Part shown: one piece after another, positions 1-8,176 of the stretch | Layout of the letters: every line of letters starts with the position of its first letter | Numbering within the stretch: the stretch's first letter is position 1 | Assembly: GCF_001306915.1 (NCBI RefSeq) | Contig: NZ_LJTC01000009.1 | Location: forward strand, 1-64,000 | DNA: 64,000 bases | Source of the DNA: Pseudoalteromonas lipolytica | Lineage (GTDB): Bacteria; Pseudomonadota; Gammaproteobacteria; Enterobacterales; Alteromonadaceae | Reading direction: 5' to 3' | Position numbers and translations under genes: made by a program | Notes under the pieces: generated by a model | Told to the model about the DNA's origin: nothing | The model's database searches: none | Seen by the model: only the letters and a program-made list of their open reading frames with translations

Positions 1-129
1 ACTATGAAGTCACTCAGTTACATTTGAGACTCTAAATTTGTTTGCTCCACTTAGTAAACTAAGCTTCGCTGTTAGAACTCAATCTGTACGAGTGCCCACA
101 CAGATGATTGCTTTATATTGTTAAAGAAC
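1..129 (-). other. rRNA operon leader with boxA-like antitermination site
   Basis: The minus strand reads GTTCTTTAACAA at 118-129, close to the rrn boxA core of E. coli (TGCTCTTTAACAA). About 17 bases further on is GTGTGGGCACTC (90-101), a segment also found after boxA in the E. coli 16S leader. With the two promoters upstream this marks the leader of an rRNA operon transcribed off the left edge. No mature 16S sequence is visible. Confidence 0.8.
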
Positions 130-155
130 GTTGCGACGTTGTCGCTAGGGATGCG

Positions 156-184
156 TATAATACATCCTTAATTTTTCGAGTCAA
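156..184 (-). promoter_or_regulatory. rrn P2 promoter
   Basis: On the minus strand TTGACT (179-184) lies 17 bp from ATTATA (156-161), or 16 bp from TATTAT (157-162), followed by a GC-containing discriminator. It lies about 140 bp downstream of the P1 -10 box, similar to the P1/P2 spacing of E. coli rrn operons. Confidence 0.75.
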
Positions 185-294
185 CACTTAATTTTAAACT
201 TTCTTTTTAGACCGTTTTAAACCGAAGTTTTACTTAACTCTCTGTCACGTTGTTCAGCCCTTTTCATTGCTGCCCGCCGTGTCAGTGGGTGCGC

Positions 295-322
295 ATTATA
301 GGGAGATGGATTTTTAACGCAA
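295..322 (-). promoter_or_regulatory. rrn P1 promoter (leftward rRNA operon)
   Basis: Read on the minus strand, a TTGCGT -35 box (317-322) is separated by 16 bp from a perfect TATAAT -10 box (295-300). A GC-rich discriminator follows (GCGCACCC) and then ACTGACACGG, which closely matches the initial region of E. coli rrn P1 promoters. The AT-rich stretch at 323-360 is placed like an UP element. The rRNA genes would lie beyond the left edge, so the operon itself is inferred. Confidence 0.85.
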
Positions 323-386
323 GCACTTTTTGAAGGTTTTTTTGAATATTTTCAAATTAATCACATACCCACCAAATGCAAACAAG

Positions 387-410
387 TTACCCACAAACCC
401 CTGTGGATAA
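387..410. promoter_or_regulatory. Inverted pair of DnaA boxes
   Basis: TTACCCACA (387-395, one mismatch to TTATCCACA) and TGTGGATAA (402-410, a perfect reverse-orientation box) face each other across six bases. The pair lies between the rrn P1 upstream region and the symporter gene. DnaA acts as a transcription factor at such sites as well as at origins; binding here is inferred from sequence only. Confidence 0.5.
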
Positions 411-500
411 CTGATGTTTTTTAGCAGAATAACTAAACTCTCCTCGCTTGATATGGTAACTTGCGCCGCAGATTTTCAACTCGCTCACAAGGCAAGAAAA

Positions 501-1919
501 ATGACAGACATTATAAATAGTATAAGTGGTCTCCTTTGGGGTCACATTCTGGTTTACCTTTTAATAGCTGCGGGGCTATTTTTCACTCTTCGACTCGGTT
601 TTATTCAATTCACTCAATTCCCACATATGATCAAAGTAATGTTTCAGAGCCGCCAAGGTTCTGGCGATGGCATTTCTTCATTCCAAGCTTTTTGTACTTC
701 TTTAGCTGCGCGAGTTGGTACGGGTAATATGGCAGGTGTTGCCGTTGCACTTTATTTAGGCGGAGCCGGTGCAATTTTCTGGATGTGGCTTATTGCATTA
801 ATAGGTATGGCGACAAGTTTTGCCGAGAGTACCCTTGCTCAGGCATATAAAACGGTCGATGAAGATGGCAACTTTCGTGGTGGCCCTGCTTATTATATGG
901 AATATGGTTTGGGCAAACGCTGGATGGGTGTGATCTTTTCTCTTTGCCTTATTCTTGCTTTTGGCTTGGTATTTAATGCTGTTCAATCAAACTCTATTGC
1001 TGCTGCATTTAATGTTGCATTTGGTATTCCAAACTATGTTGTAGGCATCGGCTTAGTATTAGGGTCAGGTATTATCATTTTTGGTGGCTTAAAAACTATT
1101 TCACGTTTTGCAGAAATGGTTGTGCCATTTATGGCGCTGGCTTATTTGTTAGTTGCACTTTATGTATGTGCCATAAACTACGATTTATTACCTAATGTAT
1201 TTATGCATGTCATTAATAGTGCCTTTGGTATCGAGCAAGCGGGTGCGGGTGCAATAGGTTATGGTGTAATGCAGGCCATGATCCAGGGTATTAAGCGTGG
1301 CTTATTCTCTAATGAAGCTGGTATGGGTAGCGCTGCAAATGCTGCTGCAACGGCAACACCTAACCCACCGCACCCAGCCTCACAAGGTTATGTACAAATG
1401 CTCGGCGTATTTGTAGATACAATTATTATATGTACTGCAACTGCAGCCCTTATTTTATTATCACAACAGCTTATACCTGATTCAGGTGTGACTGGCATTG
1501 CGTTAACACAAGCTGCCCTTGAAGAACATGTTGGTAGCTGGGGTGCCACCTTTGTTGCAATTGCAATTTTGTTTTTTGCATTTACCTCGATTGTTGCTAA
1601 TTATTCTTATGCCGAAACCAATTTATTGTTCTTAGAGCATAACCATGCATCGGGTATGTTGATCTTCCGATTACTGGTACTTGGTATGGTGATGTTTGGT
1701 GCGCTTGGAGAATTACCACTAGTATGGACCCTTGCCGATGTCTCTATGGGTCTAATGGCTATCGTTAACGTCATCGCTTTGTTTATGTTATCGGGCGTCG
1801 TTATTTGGCTCGCGAAGGATTACAACGCCCAACGTAAGGCAGGTAAATTACCTACTTTTGATCCTTCGCAAAACAAAAAGCTAGATCAAACCATTCCTAA
1901 AGGCGCATGGCGTAAATAA
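501..1919 (+). CDS. Alanine/glycine:cation symporter (AGCS family)
   Basis: An inner-membrane sodium (or proton) coupled symporter for alanine or glycine. The protein is almost all hydrophobic segments and carries the AGCS signature RVGTGNMAGVA near residue 70, plus the conserved GLFSNEAGMGSAANAAATA region before mid-length. I start it at the ATG at 501 (472 residues), where AAGG sits eight bases upstream and MTDIINSISGLLWG leads into the first membrane helix. An upstream in-frame ATG at 414 would add an unlikely 29-residue polar extension. It diverges from the rRNA operon and ends in a strong hairpin at 1944-1967. The exact amino acid and coupling ion cannot be read from sequence. Confidence 0.9.
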   Translation: MTDIINSISGLLWGHILVYLLIAAGLFFTLRLGFIQFTQFPHMIKVMFQSRQGSGDGISSFQAFCTSLAARVGTGNMAGVAVALYLGGAGAIFWMWLIALIGMATSFAESTLAQAYKTVDEDGNFRGGPAYYMEYGLGKRWMGVIFSLCLILAFGLVFNAVQSNSIAAAFNVAFGIPNYVVGIGLVLGSGIIIFGGLKTISRFAEMVVPFMALAYLLVALYVCAINYDLLPNVFMHVINSAFGIEQAGAGAIGYGVMQAMIQGIKRGLFSNEAGMGSAANAAATATPNPPHPASQGYVQMLGVFVDTIIICTATAALILLSQQLIPDSGVTGIALTQAALEEHVGSWGATFVAIAILFFAFTSIVANYSYAETNLLFLEHNHASGMLIFRLLVLGMVMFGALGELPLVWTLADVSMGLMAIVNVIALFMLSGVVIWLAKDYNAQRKAGKLPTFDPSQNKKLDQTIPKGAWRK

Positions 1920-1936
1920 TCTAGTTAAGTAAATTC

Positions 1937-2383
1937 TTATTTAGGGAGCGTTTGTGCTCCCTTTTTTGTATTTGTTAACTTTTCGAAAACAGACAATATG
2001 AATGTAATTTGTTGCTCGTTAAGCTTTGACTCAAGCTCAGTAACAAGCTGCCCTTTAATTTGCGCTTTTAATGCTTGTTTTTGCTCTGCGGTTAGTAATG
2101 GCTGCGATTGTTGCTGATAAGATTGCACAGCATTAAGTATATCCATCACCACGTCATTATCAAAATCGGTTAGCGCCGCTTTCGCATTACTAATTGCCTG
2201 CTCTGATTTATCGAAGACCGTCGATACTTTATCAACAAGCACGCTCACCTCATGAATTTTCAGAACGTCGTTAATGTTCGACATAATAATCGCAACAGGA
2301 ATAAGAACTAACGATATCGCTAGACAAAGCCCAAACACTGCGCCTACCCAGAACTGATTTAAGCCACGTTTAAATTGCTCCAT
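1937..2383 (-). CDS. Small single-pass membrane protein of unknown function
   Basis: A 148-residue protein with one clear membrane helix at about residues 14-36 and a long, probably helical polar tail rich in Gln, Lys, Glu and Ala. The start is supported by an AAGGAAAG ribosome site just upstream on the minus strand. The N-terminus is short and positively charged, which suggests the tail is periplasmic, but topology is inferred. It converges with the AGCS symporter and shares that gene's terminator hairpin through its last codons. I do not recognise a family and assign no function. Confidence 0.7.
   Translation of the reverse strand: MEQFKRGLNQFWVGAVFGLCLAISLVLIPVAIIMSNINDVLKIHEVSVLVDKVSTVFDKSEQAISNAKAALTDFDNDVVMDILNAVQSYQQQSQPLLTAEQKQALKAQIKGQLVTELESKLNEQQITFILSVFEKLTNTKKGAQTLPK
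1944..1967 (+). terminator. Rho-independent terminator after the AGCS symporter
   Basis: GGGAGC (1944-1949) pairs with GCTCCC (1956-1961) across a six-base loop and is followed by six T. The last codons of the opposing gene at 1937-2383 run through this hairpin. Confidence 0.85.
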
Positions 2384-2555
2384 TATCTTTCCTTGATCCT
2401 ATTTATTGAATTCAGTAGTGCTGAAAACTTGAAAACGCGTTAGCTGTTTTAAAAAGACTAAGGAAACTATAAAGCTATTTTGGCAATAAAAAAATAATTT
2501 GATGAGATTAAAAAAAGAAATAAAAATGAAATAGAGAAGAGGTATTTTATATAAA

Positions 2556-2642
2556 TGGTGCCCGGGGCCGGACTTGAACCGGCACGCTGTTACCAGCGAG
2601 GGATTTTAAATCCCTTGTGTCTACCAATTCCACCACCCGGGC
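2556..2642 (-). tRNA. leuZ: tRNA-Leu (TAA), copy 1
   Basis: 87 bases including encoded CCA. The minus strand has a GCCCGGG acceptor arm, anticodon TAA and the long variable arm of tRNA-Leu. It is the last gene of the array and matches leuZ in the E. coli pgsA-glyW-cysT-leuZ order. Confidence 0.96.
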
Positions 2643-2677
2643 ATCGGGTCGCTCGAAAGAGCATGTGGAGTATTATA

Positions 2678-2751
2678 TGGAGGCGGAACCCGGAGTCGAA
2701 CCGAGGTAGACGGATTTGCAATCCGCTGCATGGCCACTCTGCCATTCCGCC
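2678..2751 (-). tRNA. cysT: tRNA-Cys (GCA), copy 1
   Basis: 74 bases with encoded CCA, GGCGGAA acceptor stem, anticodon GCA in the loop TTGCAAA, and T-arm GGTTCGACTCC. Confidence 0.96.
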
Positions 2752-2769
2752 TTATCGCTTCCAAATAAT

Positions 2770-2845
2770 TGGAGCGGCACACGAGGCTCGAACTCGTGAC
2801 CTCAACCTTGGCAAGGTTGCGCTCTACCAACTGAGCTAGTGCCGC
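2770..2845 (-). tRNA. glyW: tRNA-Gly (GCC), copy 1
   Basis: 76 bases with encoded CCA, GCGGCAC acceptor stem, anticodon GCC in TTGCCAA, and T-arm AGTTCGAGCCT. Confidence 0.96.
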
Positions 2846-2880
2846 AAATTTGTTTCTGTCAGTGTTTTGTCCGTTGGTGC

Positions 2881-2930
2881 ACAACTTTGAGGTTGCGATG
2901 ATAACGTTCTGGCAACTGAACTAGTGCCGC
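2881..2930 (-). pseudogene. Decayed tRNA-Gly fragment
   Basis: 2911-2930 matches the 5' half of the neighbouring tRNA-Gly genes, including the acceptor arm end CTAGTGCCGC, with a few substitutions. 2890-2900 still resembles the anticodon-stem side, but the middle is scrambled and the 3' half is missing. It sits between Leu copy 2 and Gly copy 1 and cannot fold into a complete tRNA. Confidence 0.7.
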
Positions 2931-2949
2931 AAATTTTTCTTTATCAAAA

Positions 2950-3036
2950 TGGTGCCCGGGGCCGGACTTGAACCGGCACGCTGTTACCAGCGAGGGATTT
3001 TAAATCCCTTGTGTCTACCAATTCCACCACCCGGGC
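2950..3036 (-). tRNA. leuZ: tRNA-Leu (TAA), copy 2
   Basis: Appears identical in sequence to the other two Leu copies, 87 bases with encoded CCA and anticodon TAA. In this repeat unit it follows tRNA-Gly directly because the Cys gene is absent. Confidence 0.96.
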
Positions 3037-3075
3037 ATCGGGTTTGCTATTTAAAGCAAGTGGATAAAGCTAATA

Positions 3076-3151
3076 TGGAGCGGCACACGAGGCTCGAACT
3101 CGTGACCTCAACCTTGGCAAGGTTGCGCTCTACCAACTGAGCTAGTGCCGC
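3076..3151 (-). tRNA. glyW: tRNA-Gly (GCC), copy 2
   Basis: 76 bases with encoded CCA and anticodon GCC, apparently identical to copies 1 and 3. It belongs to the middle repeat unit, which has no Cys gene. Confidence 0.96.
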
Positions 3152-3210
3152 ATCATATTAACTCTAATATCATTTTTATAACCACATTTGGTACTGTAGT
3201 TAACCACAAA

Positions 3211-3297
3211 TGGTGCCCGGGGCCGGACTTGAACCGGCACGCTGTTACCAGCGAGGGATTTTAAATCCCTTGTGTCTACCAATTCCACCACCCGGGC
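3211..3297 (-). tRNA. leuZ: tRNA-Leu (TAA), copy 3
   Basis: 87 bases with encoded CCA and anticodon TAA. It ends the first, promoter-proximal Gly-Cys-Leu unit. Confidence 0.96.
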
Positions 3298-3331
3298 ATC
3301 GGGTTGCTCATAGAGCGCGTGGAGTGTTGAA

Positions 3332-3405
3332 TGGAGGCGGAACCCGGAGTCGAACCGAGGTAGACGGATTTGCAATCCGCTGCATGGCCACTCTGCCATT
3401 CCGCC
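3332..3405 (-). tRNA. cysT: tRNA-Cys (GCA), copy 2
   Basis: 74 bases with encoded CCA and anticodon GCA. The spacer to the downstream Leu gene is clearly related to that of Cys copy 1, showing common descent of the two units. Confidence 0.96.
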
Positions 3406-3417
3406 AAATTAGATAAT

Positions 3418-3493
3418 TGGAGCGGCACACGAGGCTCGAACTCGTGACCTCAACCTTGGCAAGGTTGCGCTCTACCAACTGAGCTAGTGCCGC
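3418..3493 (-). tRNA. glyW: tRNA-Gly (GCC), copy 3
   Basis: 76 bases with encoded CCA and anticodon GCC. It is the first gene of the array, about 40 bases downstream of a promoter with a GC-rich discriminator. Confidence 0.96.
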
Positions 3494-3533
3494 TTTCTTT
3501 ATCTTGGGGGCTATGCCCTCTCAACACGGACGC

Positions 3534-3561
3534 ATTCTACAGAGATTATTAAACGCGTCAA
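3534..3561 (-). promoter_or_regulatory. Promoter of the Gly-Cys-Leu tRNA array
   Basis: On the minus strand TTGACG (3556-3561) is 16 bp from TAGAAT (3534-3539), followed by the GC-rich discriminator GCGTCCG. That discriminator is typical of stringently controlled stable-RNA promoters. It lies between pgsA and the first tRNA, so the array can be transcribed independently of pgsA. Confidence 0.75.
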
Positions 3562-3632
3562 TATAAAAAATGCTAGTTTTGAACTGTTTGCTTATTTTTT
3601 ATCTAAAACGGTGTGTAATTAAACGTTTAGGA

Positions 3633-4178
3633 TCAATTTTTGGTCAATTCTGACCATGCCGCTATTAAATACTGCAACATAGAACTAAGCGTTAACAATG
3701 TTGCGACGTACAAAAGGCCATAACTTAAGTAGATCATCCATGTATCAAACTGCCAGATCAAACCAATAATGGCTAGCATTTGTGCCGCAGTTTTAAACTT
3801 GCCCATGTTTGATACAGCTACGTTGTCACGTTTACCCTGCTCTGCCATCCATTCGCGTAAGGCAGAGATAACAATTTCACGGCTAATAATCACTAATGCC
3901 GGAATAGTCATATACAAACTTTGATAGTGGCTTGATAAAGCAACCAGTGCTGCACACACCATTACTTTGTCAGCGACAGGATCTAAGAACGCACCAAAAG
4001 GCGTTGACTGATTTAAACGACGCGCTAGATAGCCATCAAGGATATCTGTGATTGACGCAAGCCAGAAAACAAACGCAGCTGCAAAAAATGCCCATGAAAA
4101 AGGCAAATAAAATATCACCAAAAAAATGGGGATAAGAAAAAGTCTAAAGGTTGTGAGTGTGTTTGGAATATTCCACAT
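3633..4178 (-). CDS. pgsA: CDP-diacylglycerol-glycerol-3-phosphate 3-phosphatidyltransferase
   Basis: Makes phosphatidylglycerol phosphate from CDP-diacylglycerol and glycerol-3-phosphate, the committed step to phosphatidylglycerol and cardiolipin at the inner membrane. The 181-residue protein has the usual family length and several membrane helices. The CDP-alcohol phosphotransferase motif DG-x2-AR-x8-G-x3-D-x3-D is complete, with D45, D48, D66 and D70. It is the last gene of uvrY-uvrC-pgsA, 41 bases after uvrC, and is followed by the glyW-cysT-leuZ array, the same order as in E. coli. Confidence 0.95.
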   Translation of the reverse strand: MWNIPNTLTTFRLFLIPIFLVIFYLPFSWAFFAAAFVFWLASITDILDGYLARRLNQSTPFGAFLDPVADKVMVCAALVALSSHYQSLYMTIPALVIISREIVISALREWMAEQGKRDNVAVSNMGKFKTAAQMLAIIGLIWQFDTWMIYLSYGLLYVATLLTLSSMLQYLIAAWSELTKN

Positions 4179-4219
4179 AACTACTTGGAGATGTCTTTTT
4201 TACTATATTCGCACGAAGG

Positions 4220-6043
4220 CTAAGCCTTGTCATGCAAATGATTAAATATCTTTTCAGCCATTTCAGGGCTGATCCCAGGAACTTGTTTTAATTGGTCTAT
4301 ATTAGCAGCTTTTACCCCTTGCATGCCCCCTAAATATTTTAATAATGCTTGTCGGCGTTTTTGTCCTACGCCGGTAATTTCTTCTAACAATGATTGTGTG
4401 CGTTGTTTTTGTCGTTTATTACGATGCCCTGCAATAGCAAAACGGTGCGACTCATCACGAATATGCTGAATTAAATGCAGCGCTGGCGCATCTGAATCAA
4501 GTGGTATTGTTTTACGTCCGCCATCAATTAATAGCGTTTCTAAACCTGGTTTTCGACTAGTACCTTTTGCAACACCTACCAGCAATGGCATTTTATTATG
4601 CGGCCAGTTTTCAAAATATTGCTCAGCACGAGATAATTGACCTTTACCACCATCGATAAAGATGACATCTGGAATTTTTTCTTCATCAACAACTTTGTTA
4701 TAGCGTTTATTAAGTGCAAATTCCATCGCAGCATAATCATCACCACCTGTGATGCCAGTAACATTAAATCGGCGATATTCTTTATTATTTGGCCCTTGCG
4801 AATCAAACACCACACAACTTGCTACCGTGTTTTCACCCATTGTATGGCTGATATCAAAACATTCCATGCGATTAATATCATCTAGACGTAATGTTTCTTT
4901 TAATTGTGCGTAACGTTTATTAATGGAGTCTTGGGTACTTTGCTTAACACTAATGCTATTAAGGGCATTTTTATTAGCAAGCTTTAAATACTGTGCCCGC
5001 TCACCGCGATTAGCAACTTTTAAACTCACTTTACGTTCAGAGATAGCCGTAAGCGCTTCACTTAATGGCTCACTTTCTTCAATACTGAACGGTAAGATAA
5101 TTTCTTTGGCAATACGTCCCGTTGCACCGGGTGCTAAATAATATTGACCTAAAAACGAGGTTAGAATTTCTTCTTCACCGGAGTCTTTTGGTACTTTAGG
5201 GAAATAAGTTTTACTGCCTAGCACTTTGTGGTCGCGGATCATTAATAAGTGAACCGCATTTAAACCATTTAAATGCGCAAAACCCACTACATCCATTTCG
5301 GCATGATTACCTGAAATAGATTGTTGCTCCTGCATTTTTCGAAGCAACATGATTTGGTCACGGACTTTGGCCGCAAGCTCAAATTTAAGTTCTTTACTTG
5401 CTTGCTCCATTTTAGTGACTAAATCGGCAATGACTTCATGAGATTTACCCAGCAAAAACTTGCGAACAAAATCAACTTCTTGTTGATATTCTTCATCGGA
5501 GATTTTATTTACACACGGTGCTGAGCAGCGTTTTAACTGATATTGTAAACAGGGACGGCTTCTCGCTCGATAATAGGCATCTTCACATTGGCGAACCGGA
5601 AAAATTTTTTGCATTAAACGCAAACTTTCAGATACCGCTCCCGCACTTGGGAATGGGCCAAAATATTCGCCTTTAATTTTTCGGCTACCACGATGAAAAG
5701 CAAGTCGCGGGTGCTTATGATCAGTTAACAGAATATACGGATATGACTTATCATCTCGCAGCAAAATATTGTAACGAGGCTGATATTTTTTTATTAGATT
5801 GTTTTCGAGTAATAAGGCTTCTGTTTCGGTGTTAGTCAGGGTGACTTCAATACCGCAAATATTACTGACTAAGACACGCGTTTTACTATCAGTTACATTG
5901 CTACGGAAGTAACTACTGACACGCTTTTTTAGATTTTTTGCCTTACCGACATAGATAACTTGCCCTTCACTATCAAGCATTCGGTAGACACCGGGCTCAC
6001 TTGATAGTGTTTTTAAAAAACGGGCTGGTTCGAAATCAGACAT
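4220..6043 (-). CDS. uvrC: Excinuclease ABC subunit C
   Basis: The nuclease subunit of nucleotide excision repair, which cuts on both sides of a lesion after UvrB loading. At 607 residues it has normal length. An N-terminal GIY-YIG domain (GVYRM near 18-22, IYVGKAKNLKKR near 30-41) is followed by a cysteine-bearing segment around 155-178, a UVR helical hairpin near 200-240 that contacts UvrB, the RNase H-like catalytic domain (FDISHTMG, DGGKGQL, DESHRFA) and C-terminal helix-hairpin-helix motifs (ITGVGQKRR, VPGISPEMA). It lies eight bases after uvrY and is probably co-transcribed with uvrY and pgsA. Confidence 0.97.
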   Translation of the reverse strand: MSDFEPARFLKTLSSEPGVYRMLDSEGQVIYVGKAKNLKKRVSSYFRSNVTDSKTRVLVSNICGIEVTLTNTETEALLLENNLIKKYQPRYNILLRDDKSYPYILLTDHKHPRLAFHRGSRKIKGEYFGPFPSAGAVSESLRLMQKIFPVRQCEDAYYRARSRPCLQYQLKRCSAPCVNKISDEEYQQEVDFVRKFLLGKSHEVIADLVTKMEQASKELKFELAAKVRDQIMLLRKMQEQQSISGNHAEMDVVGFAHLNGLNAVHLLMIRDHKVLGSKTYFPKVPKDSGEEEILTSFLGQYYLAPGATGRIAKEIILPFSIEESEPLSEALTAISERKVSLKVANRGERAQYLKLANKNALNSISVKQSTQDSINKRYAQLKETLRLDDINRMECFDISHTMGENTVASCVVFDSQGPNNKEYRRFNVTGITGGDDYAAMEFALNKRYNKVVDEEKIPDVIFIDGGKGQLSRAEQYFENWPHNKMPLLVGVAKGTSRKPGLETLLIDGGRKTIPLDSDAPALHLIQHIRDESHRFAIAGHRNKRQKQRTQSLLEEITGVGQKRRQALLKYLGGMQGVKAANIDQLKQVPGISPEMAEKIFNHLHDKA

Positions 6044-6051
6044 TGAGCAAA

Positions 6052-6702
6052 TTAATGCGAGCTATCAATGTCGATCATTTTATGACGAATTGCTAAATGG
6101 GTAAGTTCAACATCACCCCCTACATTTAGCTTTTCAAACATGCGATAGCGATAGCTATTCACCGTTTTTGAACTGAGGTTCAAACGCTCTGCGATGTCTT
6201 GCGCTTTCTCACCTTTAGTGATCATCAGCATGATTTGCAGCTCACGCTCGGACAAACTCTGGAAAGGGTTTTCATCTGTTCGCCCACTTACCTGGGCAAG
6301 CGCAATTTGCTGCGCAATTTCAGGCGCAATATAACGTTGTCCTGCATTCACTGCACGAATGGCGTTAACCATTTCATCAGAACCGGCACCTTTAGTCAGA
6401 TAACCGTGTGCACCGATTTGCATTACTTTACTTGGGAATGGGTCTTCACAATGCACAGTAAGCACAATAATTTTTACATCTGGGCAATAACGACAGATTT
6501 TCTTTGTCGCTTCTAAACCGCCAATACCTGGCATATTCATGTCCATCAACACGATATCTGGTGAATGTTGACGGCAAAATTGCACCGCTTCTTCACCGGT
6601 TTTAGCTTCACCCACCACTTTAAAACCGCGAACATCATCAAGTATACGTCTGATCCCTGTCCGTACAAGTTCATGGTCATCAACTAAAAGTACATTAATC
6701 AA
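6052..6702 (-). CDS. uvrY: Response regulator of the BarA/UvrY (GacA) family
   Basis: A 216-residue NarL/FixJ-type regulator: receiver domain at 1-120 with phosphoacceptor D54 in LMDMNMPG and a conserved Lys in YLTKGAG, then a LuxR-type helix-turn-helix at about 148-205 (LSERELQIMLMI, LNLSSKTVNSYRYRMFEKL). Position directly before uvrC and similarity identify it as UvrY/GacA, the partner of sensor BarA/GacS in the pathway that drives Csr small RNAs. The sensor gene and Csr RNAs are not seen in this window. Confidence 0.95.
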   Translation of the reverse strand: MINVLLVDDHELVRTGIRRILDDVRGFKVVGEAKTGEEAVQFCRQHSPDIVLMDMNMPGIGGLEATKKICRYCPDVKIIVLTVHCEDPFPSKVMQIGAHGYLTKGAGSDEMVNAIRAVNAGQRYIAPEIAQQIALAQVSGRTDENPFQSLSERELQIMLMITKGEKAQDIAERLNLSSKTVNSYRYRMFEKLNVGGDVELTHLAIRHKMIDIDSSH

Positions 6703-6764
6703 TGGAACACCCTCAAATAACCAAATAGCTGCTTTCGCACAATTTAATGTGCCACATTAGCACA

Positions 6765-6800
6765 GAAAAAGTGAAACGATAAATCAAAATATCGTTTCAC
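6765..6800 (-). terminator. Rho-independent terminator after the DAACS symporter
   Basis: A perfect 10-bp stem, GTGAAACGAT (6771-6780) with ATCGTTTCAC (6791-6800), has a T run on the minus strand (A run at 6766-6770). It ends the symporter transcript upstream of uvrY. Confidence 0.85.
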
Positions 6801-6809
6801 TAATTAAAT

Positions 6810-7961
6810 TTAAGCTGATGCTTTCTCGCTGAAACGATCAACCCATAGGGCAATGATACCATCACCTGTTACATTACAGGCAGTACCAAAGCTATCTTGT
6901 GCTAAATAAAGTGCAATCATTAATGCAACCGCACCTTCATTAAAACCAAGCATACTTGTTAAAAGACCCAATGCCGACATAACTGCCCCACCTGGTGCGC
7001 CAGGCGCAGCAATCATTACAACACCTAGCATCATAATAAATGGCAACATACCAAATAACGATGGTACATCCATATTCGGTGATAAGAACATGACAGCCAT
7101 TGCACATGTCACAATCGTAATTGTTGAGCCCGATAAATGGATAGTTGCACATAAAGGTACTGTAAAGTTAGCCACATCTTCTTTTACGTTATTTGCTTTG
7201 CTTGAGCGAAGTGAAACTGGAATTGTTGCTGCACTCGACATTGTACCTAAAGCAGTAAAATAAGCGGGTAGCATATTTTTTACAAGCTCTAAAGGATTAC
7301 GCTTTAGTAAAAGGCCTGTAGATACATATAAAACAGTAAGCCATAGCCAATGCATAATTAATGCAGCTAGCAAAACAATACCAAATGTTTGCAACGTATC
7401 AACCACGGTACCAGCAACTGTCATTTCCGCGAAAACACCGGCAATGTAGAAAGGTAACGCAGGAATAATTACTTTTGCTAACAAGCCATCAATCACATCA
7501 CGGCCCTGATCAGATACTTTCTTTAACGTATCAAGCTGTAACTGGCTCATACCAATACCAAAAATGAATGCCGCAGCAAGTGCTGTCATTACACTCATAA
7601 GAGGTGGGATTTCTAAATCAATAAAGCTGCCCACTTCGGTAGCAACTTCTGCTTCAAACGTTAAACCGCCATCAAACAATGGGATCATAGCGCTGACAAG
7701 TAAAAAAGCTAAGGTTCCAGCAATAACGGTTGAACCATATGCAAAGCCAACTGTTTTTCCTAACAAGTGGCCTGACCCTTTTGGTAAACCAGCAATACCT
7801 GATGCGATAAAAAATAAAATAATTAACGGGATGGTAAAGGTGATCAACTGACCTATTATTTCTTTTACTGTGTAAAGGAGTTCAACACCTGTTAGTGGCA
7901 CATATAAGCCCACTAAAATACCGGCAACAATACCAGCAATTAATTTTAGAATTAAATTCAT
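6810..7961 (-). CDS. Dicarboxylate/amino acid:cation symporter (DAACS family)
   Basis: A 383-residue inner-membrane transporter related to GltP, DctA and SstT. Several hydrophobic helices, a serine-rich segment (TALGTMSSAATIPVS, about 240-255) and a late APGAPGGAVMSALG segment correspond to the re-entrant loop and substrate-site regions of the family. I start at the ATG at 7961 because MNLILKLIAGIVAGILVGLY begins the first helix. The in-frame codon at 8000 would add a charged 13-residue leader. The substrate, such as glutamate, aspartate, serine or C4-dicarboxylates, cannot be decided from sequence. It stands alone with its own terminator. Confidence 0.9.
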   Translation of the reverse strand: MNLILKLIAGIVAGILVGLYVPLTGVELLYTVKEIIGQLITFTIPLIILFFIASGIAGLPKGSGHLLGKTVGFAYGSTVIAGTLAFLLVSAMIPLFDGGLTFEAEVATEVGSFIDLEIPPLMSVMTALAAAFIFGIGMSQLQLDTLKKVSDQGRDVIDGLLAKVIIPALPFYIAGVFAEMTVAGTVVDTLQTFGIVLLAALIMHWLWLTVLYVSTGLLLKRNPLELVKNMLPAYFTALGTMSSAATIPVSLRSSKANNVKEDVANFTVPLCATIHLSGSTITIVTCAMAVMFLSPNMDVPSLFGMLPFIMMLGVVMIAAPGAPGGAVMSALGLLTSMLGFNEGAVALMIALYLAQDSFGTACNVTGDGIIALWVDRFSEKASA

Positions 7962-8176
7962 AACGATCACTTCAATTTTTAGGTGGTAATCTTTTACCAC
8001 GTTTTAGTTTACTTTTGTTATAAAACAGCCAAATTAACGTTTAACTGCGCAAATTACCACCACAGCTTGTTAGAATCTAATTTGAACGTAAATATATGCG
8101 CCCTGTCGCGTTGCATTTGTTAACAAAGTTGCAAATTAATAACATGCTCGCAGTTTTGAATACCCGTATAGTGCTT

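Noticed and set aside
387..410. A replication origin at the DnaA boxes.
   Set aside because: Only two boxes are present, with no dnaA, gidA or AT-rich 13-mers and no typical origin gene context.
414..500. Longer start for the AGCS symporter at ATG 414.
   Set aside because: It adds a polar extension before the first membrane helix, starts inside the DnaA-box region and lacks a ribosome site.
2555..3416. Several short ORFs on both strands across the tRNA array, some repeating the same peptide start MVPGAGLEPARCYQRG.
   Set aside because: They are translations of tRNA-Leu, tRNA-Cys and tRNA-Gly sequence; the repetition is explained by repeated tRNA genes.
2556..3493. A CRISPR array or other short-repeat array.
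   Set aside because: The repeats are complete tRNA genes with unequal spacers and no cas genes nearby.
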